Made by a program: the position numbers and the translations under genes. The notes under the pieces are model-generated. The model was not told the origin of the DNA. It saw only the letters and a program-made list of their open reading frames with translations, and did no database searches. Below are positions 15,695 to 24,382 of a stretch of 42,255 bases of DNA, one piece after another (the stretch's first letter is position 1; the number at the start of each line of letters is the position of its first letter). Source of the DNA: Oligoflexus sp. (GTDB lineage: Bacteria; Bdellovibrionota_B; Oligoflexia; Oligoflexales; Oligoflexaceae); contig JACMPP010000066.1 in assembly GCA_014377445.1 (NCBI GenBank), forward strand, positions 1 through 42,255, written 5' to 3'.

Positions 15695-18052
15695 TTAAGT
15701 TTGTGAAATTCGCGTAGGAATGAGCAAACCTTGTAGCACTTCGCTTAGAATGTCCTTTTTAAGCGGTTTAGTGATATGGGCGTTCATCCCTGCATCGAAT
15801 ACACGATCCTGATCCTTCTTCATCGCGCTGGCCGTGAGAGCGACGATAGGAATATCCCGGTAGGCCTCACCGCTTTCCCGAATCGATTTCGTGCACTCGT
15901 ATCCATCCATCTCAGGCATATGGCAATCCATCAGAATCAAGTGATAGGATTGTTCGCCCAGTGCCCTCAGTACGTCAAGACCATTGCTGACGGCTTGCGC
16001 CCGGTAGCCCAAGCTGTCGAGAAACTTCAGAATGACTTTGCGATTGATCAGGTTATCATCGGCGACGAGAATGTTGGCACCCGTCTCCTGGCGGACGGGT
16101 GACTGAAGTTGAACCGATGGACGAACGGGTTCTCCCTCTTTCAACCGAATGGTAAACCAAAACCTGGAGCCAGCACCCTCGGTGCTTTCAGCGCCGATTT
16201 GGCCATCCATTCTTTCCACAAGGTTTTTGCTGATCGCCAACCCAAGCCCGGTCCCACCGAAGCGCCTCGTCGTCGAACTATCGGCCTGGCTAAAAGCGCT
16301 AAAGAGCTTGCCCATGCCTTCTTTCGAAATCCCAATCCCACTATCGATCACTTCAAATTGCAGAAATTCAACGCCCTCCCCCGTCAGCTTCTGAAGACGA
16401 AGGTGAATGGATCCGAACTCTGTAAACTTAAGGGCATTGCTGAGAAGGTTGGTCAGAACCTGCCTGAGCCTTCCCGGATCGGCCTGAACATAACGCGGCA
16501 CTTCGGTATCAATTTCCGAATACAGCCTCAGGCCCTTGTTTCGAGCAGCATAGAACAGATCTTTTTGGGTGTCTTCAATCAGCTCAAATAGATCGAAATC
16601 GATGATTTCGAAATCGAGTTTACCCGCTTCGATCTTGGAAAGATCAAGAATATCGTTCACCACGGTCATCAAGGTATCGCCCGATCTCAGGGCGTTTTCT
16701 ATATATTCTCGTTGTTCCGCATTCAATGCCGTGTCGGAGATGAGGTGAACCATACCGATCAATCCATTCAAAGGCGTGCGGATTTCATGACTCATGTGCG
16801 CGAGGAATTCGGATTTGAGCCTTGATGCCTCCAGAGCCGAAGCTTCACGGATCCTATGCTGATTCTGAGCGATTTTAGATTCGATTATGAGTCTACGATC
16901 CTCTTTTTGTTCGTGAATATCAGTGGCGATTCCCATCCATTTGATGAGCGTGCCGAGTTCATCCCTCAGCGGAATGATTCGACTGAGTTGCCAACGGTAC
17001 ACACCATCATGCCTCAGGAGACGAAACTCACAATCAATCGCCTGTTCTCGATGAAAGGCATCGTCCCAGAGTCTATTTGTGGCTTCTCTTTCATCGGGAT
17101 GGATCAACTCGAGTAGCTCTCTAATAACATAGTGAGGACTAAACCCGAGGTGTTCGATGAGATTGGGATTCGAGTAATCCGCTCGGCCGTCGATCAGATG
17201 ACTCCAGACCAATTGCGGGACAGCATCGACCAGGGACCGATAGTGAATTTCGCTGAGTCGCAACTGCTCTTCGGCCATACGTTTCTTCGTGATATCAGTG
17301 ACCATCCCCAGGCTTGAAGAAATTTTCCCATTCGCATCAAGGATGGGATTGCATGCGACTTGTGTCCAAACTTCGCTACCATCTTTGTGGCGCATTTTGA
17401 AGATATTATTCTCAATTGCGCCTTCCGTATGCTTCCCCCGTAACTCCTCGAATTTTTTAATTTCAGCGAAATCCATAAAATCACTGAGCGAACAGCCCAT
17501 CATTTCCTCGACTGTAAAGCCGAGAATTTCTGCCATGCGGCGGTTTACAAATTTGTTTTTGTTGTCGAGATCGAGCAACCAGATTCCTTCGTTGGCGGTA
17601 TCCACGATCTGACGATAGAGCATTTCGCTCTTTCGGAGGGCCTCCTGGGTTTTATAAAGGAGAGCGCCGCGGGCCAGGTCGCGCGCTTTGCGGAAATAGA
17701 AGGGCAAAAGGCAAGCGGTGCCAACCGACGCAACGGCTGTTCCAATTTTTATGGACACTGCGGCCCAGTAGGCGGGGATCCAGACATTGATGATCTCCAT
17801 AAGATGGGTGACACCACAGGCAATGATGAAAAGCCCGAATGCTGCATAAATGGATTGGTAAGGAATTTCCTTAACTTTTGTTTTGAGAAGAATCAAGCTA
17901 ATGGAGATGGCGAGATAGGCGGCGAAGATCAGCCCATCGGAGATCACGTTCATGTAAACTAGAATCGGTGTCCAGAGGTAGCAATGACCGTGAGGCATGA
18001 AGCCGGAAGTATCAAATAATTTTTGAATGAATTCCATTTTCTTTTCCCGCAA
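15695..18052 (-). CDS. Hybrid histidine kinase with ethylene-receptor-like membrane domain
   Basis: 785 residues. The N-terminus (PHGHCYLWTP, then three membrane helices, ~25-118) matches the ethylene-binding domain of plant ETR1 and bacterial homologues: D39 in VISDGLIFAAY, and C79 and H83 in ACGVTHLMEI. The last two are equivalent to the copper-binding C65 and H69 of ETR1. Then come two PAS domains (~143-262 and ~268-383) and HisKA with H422 (HMSHEIRTPLNG). The ATPase domain follows, with N539 (NLLSNALKF), DSGIGIS and GGTGLGLAIS, and last a C-terminal receiver with D709 (LILMDCHMPEMDG). All catalytic residues are present. An internal ATG (M6) is an alternative start. It diverges from the OmpR-type regulator gene and precedes the Hpt gene, a likely phosphorelay. 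Ethylene as ligand is inference. Confidence 0.92.
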   Translation of the reverse strand: MREKKMEFIQKLFDTSGFMPHGHCYLWTPILVYMNVISDGLIFAAYLAISISLILLKTKVKEIPYQSIYAAFGLFIIACGVTHLMEIINVWIPAYWAAVSIKIGTAVASVGTACLLPFYFRKARDLARGALLYKTQEALRKSEMLYRQIVDTANEGIWLLDLDNKNKFVNRRMAEILGFTVEEMMGCSLSDFMDFAEIKKFEELRGKHTEGAIENNIFKMRHKDGSEVWTQVACNPILDANGKISSSLGMVTDITKKRMAEEQLRLSEIHYRSLVDAVPQLVWSHLIDGRADYSNPNLIEHLGFSPHYVIRELLELIHPDEREATNRLWDDAFHREQAIDCEFRLLRHDGVYRWQLSRIIPLRDELGTLIKWMGIATDIHEQKEDRRLIIESKIAQNQHRIREASALEASRLKSEFLAHMSHEIRTPLNGLIGMVHLISDTALNAEQREYIENALRSGDTLMTVVNDILDLSKIEAGKLDFEIIDFDLFELIEDTQKDLFYAARNKGLRLYSEIDTEVPRYVQADPGRLRQVLTNLLSNALKFTEFGSIHLRLQKLTGEGVEFLQFEVIDSGIGISKEGMGKLFSAFSQADSSTTRRFGGTGLGLAISKNLVERMDGQIGAESTEGAGSRFWFTIRLKEGEPVRPSVQLQSPVRQETGANILVADDNLINRKVILKFLDSLGYRAQAVSNGLDVLRALGEQSYHLILMDCHMPEMDGYECTKSIRESGEAYRDIPIVALTASAMKKDQDRVFDAGMNAHITKPLKKDILSEVLQGLLIPTRISQT

Positions 18053-18395
18053 AGCAAAGTTAGAAATTGGTATTAATTTTTACAGGAATCTTTTGGCCGG
18101 AATTGTTATGCTCAAGGTCCCTGCTGCTCAGATATTTACTTTGCTTTCGACCCTGGATACCGTGGCCGAAATACATCAGAGAAAGTATTTGAGGTCGTTG
18201 TCCAGTTCAAACTTATTGCAATTGTATAAAATCTGACTCTTTATGCAAATCAATGTCGCTCCCAAGACCCGAGAGGCATATAATCCGTATTGTTTGAGAG
18301 GATTTTTTCACTTTTACAAATTTTTTTTTGAATTTTGCAAACCTTTTCAGGCCCTCGATTGCAAGCTTTCACTAACGCAGCGGAGACGATCGTTT
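18053..18395. other. Divergent intergenic region between kinase and response regulator genes
   Basis: About 340 bp with no convincing gene; the regulator frame stays open through part of it but without coding character. It is AT-rich, with long T tracts around 18301-18345, and must hold both divergent promoters. A TATAAA-like element near 18226 is suggestive, but I could not place a good -35 partner. Confidence 0.4.
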
Positions 18396-19106
18396 ATGCC
18401 AACAATTGCTGGTCAATACACTATCACTCTCGACGATGACCCCATTGTGCACAAAATTATAGCGCAGGCGACAGGCGTTCCATCTATTCCCTTTACCTGC
18501 CCCCAGAAACTTTTGCGCAAATCGCTGAGTCTCTCACCGATCGCGGTTTTTCTGGATATCAACCTGAAGGAAAACGTCTCGGGCCTTGATTGTTTGCCAG
18601 AGCTACGTGGTTTGTGGCGTATGGCCCCGATTCTGGTCATGACGGGTGATAGGAATAATGCGCTGATCGGCAGGTCTCTCGCTTCCGGCGCCAACGATTT
18701 TCTCCGTAAGCCAATCAATCCCGACGAATTGATCGCCCGCATGAAGATACGAATCTGCGAAATGCAGGAGAAGCGCGGTTTTGACGAAATCAAACTCGCT
18801 GACACAGTCTTCAATCCACGGCTTGGGACCTTGGCCAAGGGTGATCGAGTTGTCTATCTTCCCCGTCTTGAAGCGGAAATCCTGCTCCACCTCTCCAACG
18901 GCAACGGCGTGACTTTTACCAAGGAAAGCATTCGCCTCAGGCTCTGGGGCAAGACCAAAGTCTGTGACAACGCCATCGATAAAAAGCTCACGACTTTGCG
19001 CAAAGCCTTTCGCGAACTCAACTCCTCCATGGCTTTGCGAACGGTCTATGGCGGTCAGGTATCACTGGCCATGTCGAACGAAATCTTCATGAGCACCGCC
19101 AACTGA
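18396..19106 (+). CDS. OmpR-type response regulator (receiver plus winged helix)
   Basis: 236 residues. The receiver domain (~1-125) has the acidic cluster LDDDP (13-15), the phospho-acceptor D54 in AVFLDINL, the MTGD switch segment and K in FLRKPINPDELIARM. The C-terminal winged-helix DNA-binding domain (~140-230) shows the Trans_reg_C pattern: PRLEAEILLHL, then KESIRLRLWG, then DKKLTTLRKAF. I chose the ATG at 18396, preceded by GGAGACG, because the receiver fold starts immediately after it. It diverges from the hybrid kinase, so it is a reasonable final acceptor for the kinase-Hpt relay. Its target genes are unknown. Confidence 0.88.
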   Translation: MPTIAGQYTITLDDDPIVHKIIAQATGVPSIPFTCPQKLLRKSLSLSPIAVFLDINLKENVSGLDCLPELRGLWRMAPILVMTGDRNNALIGRSLASGANDFLRKPINPDELIARMKIRICEMQEKRGFDEIKLADTVFNPRLGTLAKGDRVVYLPRLEAEILLHLSNGNGVTFTKESIRLRLWGKTKVCDNAIDKKLTTLRKAFRELNSSMALRTVYGGQVSLAMSNEIFMSTAN

Positions 19107-19203
19107 ACAGAATCTAATTCGGCTTTTGCCTTAAAAAGCAGTTGCATAACCACCTTTCCCCTTGCAAACTTAGGCAAATCGCTTGCCAGCAAGGAGAACC
19201 CCT

Positions 19204-20649
19204 GTGATCGATCGCAAAACCATAGCGGATGAGTATCCGAAACAACAACATGTCGAAGATAGTTTCCTCCTCGTTCTTGATAGCGCAAGCAGCCCTGCGA
19301 GTTGGGTTGCAGAGCTTAAGGAGCAAGCGATTCCCGCTCTGTCACGCGATATTCACTACGCACAAATCTCGATCGGTCTCAAGGATGGCAAGCGTCCTTA
19401 TGCTGTTGTTTCCTGGAAACGCAATGACCGCCATGCGCTCGAAAAGCGCTGGATCCTCTCGCAGTTCTACCGCACGCTGCGCCAGCAATGGAAAACGAGC
19501 CGCCTCAACATCCTCCTAACCAACCCGACCAGCCAGGACACGGCTCTGGCGGAAGACGCTTATCTCTGCAGCATGCGAGCCAATGACGAAGGTAACGAAT
19601 GGACTCAGGTCACCATCCTCCAGACCAAAACCTCTGAGAGTGCAGATCCCTTCGCTAAAATTCGTTTCGAAGCGGTTCAGGGCTATCGTCGCTGGATCAA
19701 TGAAAACCCCGACGAACTCACGTCCATCGAGATCGGTCGTCGCCTCAAAGCTTTTGCCGAAGCCAATGGCTGCGGATTCGTGGAGCTTGGTTTGGACGAG
19801 TTGAAGAAGGAGAAGATGAACCTTCTCCTCGCCGTGGGTCAGGGCTCGCAAAAATCCCCGGCTCGCTGCTATTATCTCACCCATAAACTCACACCCGGCA
19901 AAAAGCCAGTCATGCTCCTCGGCAAGGGTATTACCTTTGATACTGGCGGCATCAACGTCAAAGCCTTCGAGAGCTTCGTCAATGCGATGAAGAATGATAT
20001 GGGCGGCGCCGCACTGATGTCGCACCTTTTCATGGCTCTCGTCAAATCCGGCTATTCCGAACCTTTGGTTCTGGCGATTCCAAGCTGTGAAAACCTCGTC
20101 GATGCCAATTCCATGAAACCGGGTTCACTGATCCAGAGTCGCAAGGGTCCCAAGGTCTTTATCGAGCATACGGATGCGGAAGGCCGCTTGATTCTTGTCG
20201 ATGCGCTCTCCTACGGGGAAGACAACTACTCCCCCTCCGTGACCCTGACGGCTGCGACCCTGACCACAGCATCCCTTCGCCAATTCACGAACTACTTTAC
20301 CGCCGTTCACTTTGCCTCCGAGAAATTTCAGGCTTCGCTCCATGAATCGGGCAAGCTCTGGGGCGAGCGCTTTAGCTGTTGGGAGGACTTTCTCCCCTTC
20401 CAAAGCGGCAACAAATCGAAGTTTGGGGACCTGACCAATATGGGTCGTCTGCCCTCGCATGCTAGTATGGGAGGGGGGTCAAATGTCGCTGCTCACTTCC
20501 TGCGTGAGTTTGCCACGGGCCCCATCATCCATTTCGATATCTTTGCTAGCTGCTGGAACTGGAGTGGCGATTATCCGGGTGCCCCGAACGGAGCGACTGG
20601 TGCGCCCTTCAATTCCTTATTTGAAACGCTGCGCAAAGGCATAAACTAG
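19204..20649 (+). CDS. Leucyl aminopeptidase family (M17) protein
   Basis: 481 residues with an N-terminal macro-like domain and a C-terminal M17 catalytic domain. Metal and active-site motifs are GKGITFDTGG (~240-249; the Lys and Asp are ligands), the NDMGGAA segment with a further Asp, and TDAEGRL (~323-329). The residue before the last motif is H322, where most members have Asn (NTDAEGRL), an unusual change next to the metal site. M17 enzymes remove N-terminal residues from peptides using two Zn2+ or Mn2+ ions in the cytosol. I chose the GTG at 19204 because AAGGAG lies 7 nt upstream; an upstream in-frame TTG lacks one. Confidence 0.88.
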   Translation: MIDRKTIADEYPKQQHVEDSFLLVLDSASSPASWVAELKEQAIPALSRDIHYAQISIGLKDGKRPYAVVSWKRNDRHALEKRWILSQFYRTLRQQWKTSRLNILLTNPTSQDTALAEDAYLCSMRANDEGNEWTQVTILQTKTSESADPFAKIRFEAVQGYRRWINENPDELTSIEIGRRLKAFAEANGCGFVELGLDELKKEKMNLLLAVGQGSQKSPARCYYLTHKLTPGKKPVMLLGKGITFDTGGINVKAFESFVNAMKNDMGGAALMSHLFMALVKSGYSEPLVLAIPSCENLVDANSMKPGSLIQSRKGPKVFIEHTDAEGRLILVDALSYGEDNYSPSVTLTAATLTTASLRQFTNYFTAVHFASEKFQASLHESGKLWGERFSCWEDFLPFQSGNKSKFGDLTNMGRLPSHASMGGGSNVAAHFLREFATGPIIHFDIFASCWNWSGDYPGAPNGATGAPFNSLFETLRKGIN

Positions 20650-20678
20650 GCCTTTGAAAGAGGGAGAATAGCATTTCT

Positions 20679-21815
20679 ATGACGGATTCGAATTTAGAGC
20701 TTTCATCCGAACCGACGTCTCCCTCTGGCCCGAAAAAGCTGTGGCTTAAAGTCCCTGCGGCCATCATTGCCTTCTGCATCATTTTTGAAGTTCTTTTCCT
20801 CGCCTGGAACTGGTTCGTGCCGCCCTGGGGCGATATTCGCGAGGGGAAGATTCCTCCTTCGGCTCTCATCAAAGACTACCAGGATAAAAAGGATGATGAT
20901 CCCAAGCTTCCCGCTTTGCGATGGAAGCCGATCGTCAAAGCCGTTCCAAAAAATGTAAGCCATATTTTTATTCTAGCTGAAGACAGTCGCTTCTATGAAC
21001 ACGATGGCTTCGACTATGAAGCGATCGCAGCGGCCATGCAATACAACTGGAAAAAGGGCAAGGTTCTTCGCGGCGCGTCGACAATCAGCCAACAGACGGC
21101 AAAAAATCTCTTTCTGAGCCTCTCCCGTAATCCCCTTCGAAAGTGGCACGAAGTTTTGCTGACCTATATGCTCGAGGCGAAACTGAGCAAGGCCCAAATT
21201 CTTCACGCCTATCTCAACATCGCCGAATTCGGCACCGGAATTTACGGAATCGAAGCGGCCGCACAAGCCTATTTTCATAGATCCGCATCGAGTCTTTCCC
21301 AAGACCAGGCGATCATGCTGGCCGCGACTCTTCCCAGCCCTAAGAAGCACAATCCAGGCACTCAGACCAGAGCCTTTCAACAACGCCATCGACGCGTGGC
21401 CACCGCGATTCGCATGGTCGATCAGTATGCAGCCATCGCTCGTGGAAAAAAGGAATCGGGCGCTACCTCCGCCCTTCCCACTGATGCCGAGTTAGCCGAA
21501 AAACTCCGTGAGGTGATGGCGGATCCGAACGCAGAAAAAGCCGAAGTGGAGGCGGAAGCAGAAGCGGAGGCCAACGAGCAAGCTGCATCGGATAAAGAAG
21601 CCAGTCCTCCCGTCGAAAGTCCTGCCCCCAAAGAGGAAACTCTCAGCGGCGAAGCATTGGAAGCCCAAAAGTCGGAGAATGCACCTCCACAGACTGCGCC
21701 CGCCTCGGCCGAAACGCCAGCCGACCCCATTCACGCAGCGGCGGACGAATCACCTCCAGCTCTCCCGCCACCTGCGGCGCCAGAGACCTCTCCACAAGGA
21801 TCAGAAAGCCCATGA
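20679..21815 (+). CDS. mtgA: Monofunctional peptidoglycan glycosyltransferase (GT51) with long acidic tail
   Basis: 378 residues. A single membrane helix at ~22-45 anchors a periplasmic GT51 domain (~85-250). That domain shows LAEDSRFYEHDGFD with catalytic E101, GASTISQQTAKNL, and YLNIAEFGTGIYGIEAA carrying the second Glu. It polymerises glycan strands from lipid II. There is no transpeptidase domain. Unlike ordinary MtgA (~240 residues) it has a ~120-residue tail (from ~260) of Ala, Pro, Glu and Ser, probably disordered in the periplasm. Its stop overlaps the ATG of the truncated oxidoreductase gene (ATGA). Confidence 0.9.
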   Translation: MTDSNLELSSEPTSPSGPKKLWLKVPAAIIAFCIIFEVLFLAWNWFVPPWGDIREGKIPPSALIKDYQDKKDDDPKLPALRWKPIVKAVPKNVSHIFILAEDSRFYEHDGFDYEAIAAAMQYNWKKGKVLRGASTISQQTAKNLFLSLSRNPLRKWHEVLLTYMLEAKLSKAQILHAYLNIAEFGTGIYGIEAAAQAYFHRSASSLSQDQAIMLAATLPSPKKHNPGTQTRAFQQRHRRVATAIRMVDQYAAIARGKKESGATSALPTDAELAEKLREVMADPNAEKAEVEAEAEAEANEQAASDKEASPPVESPAPKEETLSGEALEAQKSENAPPQTAPASAETPADPIHAAADESPPALPPPAAPETSPQGSESP

Positions 21816-22233
21816 CGACGACACCCTACTGGCTCGATATACCATTGATCGAAGGCTCTTCATCGGCACCGAGGACAATCGCCTTATGATTGGCGGCTGG
21901 CGCAACAATACTCCCGGTGGCGAAATCGGAACCTACGACATCACACCCAATCCCAGCGTGGAGAAGGGCCTTCAGGACTTCGCTGCAAGGCATTACGCTA
22001 TCGAAGAAAAAATCGAGTGGCAATACTCCTGGGCAGGAATCATGGCTGCTTCGAAGACGGGTTTTCTCTTTATAGGACCGACTGACAGCCAGAGAATATT
22101 TACGGTATCAGGATTTACGGGGCATGGGTTTTCGTGGGCGCACGGGAGTGCGAAGTACCTGGCGAAGATTATGGCTGGCGAAGCTATCCCGGATCTCGTA
22201 GCTCGCCAGTTTAATCCTCGAATGCAGAGTTAG
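21812..22233 (+). pseudogene. FAD-dependent oxidoreductase (DAO family) with internal deletion
   Basis: The gene begins with an ATG at 21812, coupled to the mtgA stop, and gives MTTTPYWLDIP, a start typical of DAO-family amine/amino acid oxidases. Within about 30 nt the reading shifts, and a different frame continues as ARYTIDRRLFIGTEDNRLMI through to the genuine C-terminus (GFTGHGFSWAHGSAKYLAKI, the C-terminal FAD contact region), ending at 22233. The N-terminal Rossmann fold with its GxGxxG motif and most of the substrate domain are gone. The gene was therefore collapsed by an out-of-frame internal deletion of several hundred codons. What is left (~130 codons) cannot bind FAD alone. It converges on the PilT-like gene. 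Confidence 0.8.
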
Positions 22234-22239
22234 AGTTAA

Positions 22240-24261
22240 TTATGCGGATTTCGAAACTTCCAGGCTGATGCCTTTGGCTTGCAGCATTGTCAGGAAGGCT
22301 TCTTTTTCAATCGCTTTCATGTAGGCGTCTTTCGCATCGACAATCCCTTTGACGACGAGATTCAAGAGGGAATCGTTTAGCATGATGTTGCCCTTGGCCT
22401 TTTGGGTTTGCATGTGGTTCCCCATCATGTGCGTGTTCCCCTCACGAATCAAGCTTGCCACCGCTTTGTCCACGACGAGAATCTCGAGTGCAGCGACACG
22501 ACCGCCCCCTTTCTTACGAACGAGAGTCTGAGCCACGACACCCTTGAGCGATTCGGCAAGCATGACCCGAATCTGCGCCTGCTGATTCGAAGGAAACTGA
22601 TCGATCAATCGGTCGACGGTTGAGATCGCGGTGTTGGTGTGGAGTGTACCAAAAACCAAGTGACCGGTTTCCGCCGTTTCAATCGCGATTTCCACCGTTT
22701 CCAAGTCGCGCATCTCACCGATGAGGATGATATCCGGATCTTCACGAAGGGCGGCACGCAGCGCTCTTGAGAAAGAGCTCGTGTGTTTGTGCACTTCGCG
22801 TTGGTTCAATAGACATTTCTTTTGTTTATGGACGAATTCAATTGGATCTTCAATGGTCAGAATATGTTCATGACGCGTTTCGTTGATAAGGTCGACCATG
22901 CCCGCCAGAGTCGTTGATTTACCGGAACCGGTAGGACCCGTAACGACAACCATGCCCTTGGACAGCTCACAGAATTTACGAACGGCAGGAGGCAGACCAA
23001 GGTCATCCGCAGAAAGAATTTTTTCAGGAATCTGACGAAGCACAGCGCCTACACCCATACGATCGCGGAAGATGTTCACACGGAAACGGGCGAGCCCCGG
23101 AATTTCATAGGCGAAGTCGGTGTCGTTGCCTTTCGAGAATTCCTCGCGGTTGCGCGGCGGAATGATCGGGTCCAGCATAAGTTTCATATAATCTTCGCGA
23201 ACGATATCTTTGCCGATACGCTCAATTTCGCCGTCGATTCGCATACAGAGGACTTCGCCCATCGTTGCGTGCAAATCAGACGCTTTGCGTTTGATCATAT
23301 CGTGGAGAACGGAGTCGATAGGGAAATCGCGGCCGGCGCGATCGATCGTCTCACCCGGAATAAAAGCGCCGAAGTGTATAACGTTTTTCTCGGGCTCAGG
23401 CTCAGGCGCTGCCTGGCGCGAAGGTACAGAGTAAAGACCCTGGTAGTGATAGTCGGAGTCGGTAGATTCACTGTGAATATTGCCGCGCGGCATCTCGTGA
23501 GGGATAGAATGATTGCTGTCGAAGGCACCCATTTGACTAACTTCAGAAGGTATTGGTGCAAATTCCTGCCTGGGGGCGGGACTTGCCATCGGCGCCATAC
23601 TCGCAACAACGGTTGGATGAGTCTTACGAACTTCAGGGGGAAGGTTGGAATGGAATGGATTGATCAATGCCCCTGTTGCAAAGGGATCTTCGCTGAGACC
23701 GGAAGGAACCGACGCCAGTGCGGGCGGTGGAAAGGGGGCTGCTAAAGGATCAGCCAGACCGGGAACCGCTCCGAACATATCCGCGGGCGGTACGGGCAGG
23801 GCTTCTTTTTTGGGAGCCATCGTCAACTTATCGAAGTCTCCCGATTGCGCAGGGAAGGTCGCGAGCTGAAATTTGCCATGGTTGGGCAGGATATCGAGAG
23901 GCTTCGGTGCTTCCCTGTGTTCACCCAGGACCTGGTTGCGGATCTGTTGGTACATCTGGTTGCCTTGCGGCGGGATGAAAGCAAAGAGACGAAGGGGAGG
24001 GGTTAACTGAGCGATCAGTTTCACTTCGCCGAAATTGACGATGGCGAGGATGCCTTCGCGAGCGTTTTCACCGAGCGGCTCACCATTCGCCACCAGACTC
24101 TCCATGAGAGCCTGAACATCGGCGGTTGTGGCGGTCGCTAAGTTTGAAAGCGGCTTCTCGCTGGAGAAATGAAGAAGGTGAGGCTGCTGTCCGTCTTCAA
24201 TACGAACTGCCTCAGCTTTATCAACGATGGCCTGCTTCAATGCTTTTTTGAAATTTTCCAT
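22240..24261 (-). CDS. PilT/T2SE-like ATPase with long N-terminal extension
   Basis: 673 residues from the ATG at 24261 (GGAG 9 nt upstream). The C-terminal ~360 residues are a full PilT-type motor: Walker A GPTGSGKST (~442-450), the Asp-box region around TIEDPIEF, Walker B DPDIILIGEMRD and the His box GHLVFGTLHTNTA. It should power type IV pilus retraction or a related secretion machine in the cytosol. Residues ~1-110 resemble a degenerate copy of the PilT N-terminal domain (RIEDGQQPHLLHFS... FGEVKLIAQ). A ~200-residue Pro/Ala/Met-rich linker joins the two. Ordinary PilT is ~345-370 residues. No other pilus genes are nearby. Confidence 0.87.
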   Translation of the reverse strand: MENFKKALKQAIVDKAEAVRIEDGQQPHLLHFSSEKPLSNLATATTADVQALMESLVANGEPLGENAREGILAIVNFGEVKLIAQLTPPLRLFAFIPPQGNQMYQQIRNQVLGEHREAPKPLDILPNHGKFQLATFPAQSGDFDKLTMAPKKEALPVPPADMFGAVPGLADPLAAPFPPPALASVPSGLSEDPFATGALINPFHSNLPPEVRKTHPTVVASMAPMASPAPRQEFAPIPSEVSQMGAFDSNHSIPHEMPRGNIHSESTDSDYHYQGLYSVPSRQAAPEPEPEKNVIHFGAFIPGETIDRAGRDFPIDSVLHDMIKRKASDLHATMGEVLCMRIDGEIERIGKDIVREDYMKLMLDPIIPPRNREEFSKGNDTDFAYEIPGLARFRVNIFRDRMGVGAVLRQIPEKILSADDLGLPPAVRKFCELSKGMVVVTGPTGSGKSTTLAGMVDLINETRHEHILTIEDPIEFVHKQKKCLLNQREVHKHTSSFSRALRAALREDPDIILIGEMRDLETVEIAIETAETGHLVFGTLHTNTAISTVDRLIDQFPSNQQAQIRVMLAESLKGVVAQTLVRKKGGGRVAALEILVVDKAVASLIREGNTHMMGNHMQTQKAKGNIMLNDSLLNLVVKGIVDAKDAYMKAIEKEAFLTMLQAKGISLEVSKSA

Positions 24262-24319
24262 TCGGCTATGCTCCCATGAATGCATCTCTGCTATCGGTAG
24301 CCGCCGTAAGAATTTAAGG

Positions 24320-24356
24320 GGGCCAAATTTGGTTAAACCCAAAATTTGGCCCTTTT
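24320..24356. terminator. Strong hairpin after the metHF-type gene
   Basis: GGGCCAAATTT pairs perfectly with AAATTTGGCCC over 11 bp. TTTT follows on the plus strand, and an AAAA run precedes the stem on the minus strand. It lies between the stop at 24383 and the start of the PilT-like gene, so it probably ends the methyltransferase transcript. Confidence 0.7.
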
Positions 24357-24382
24357 GTATGGAATCTCAATGTTTAATAAAC

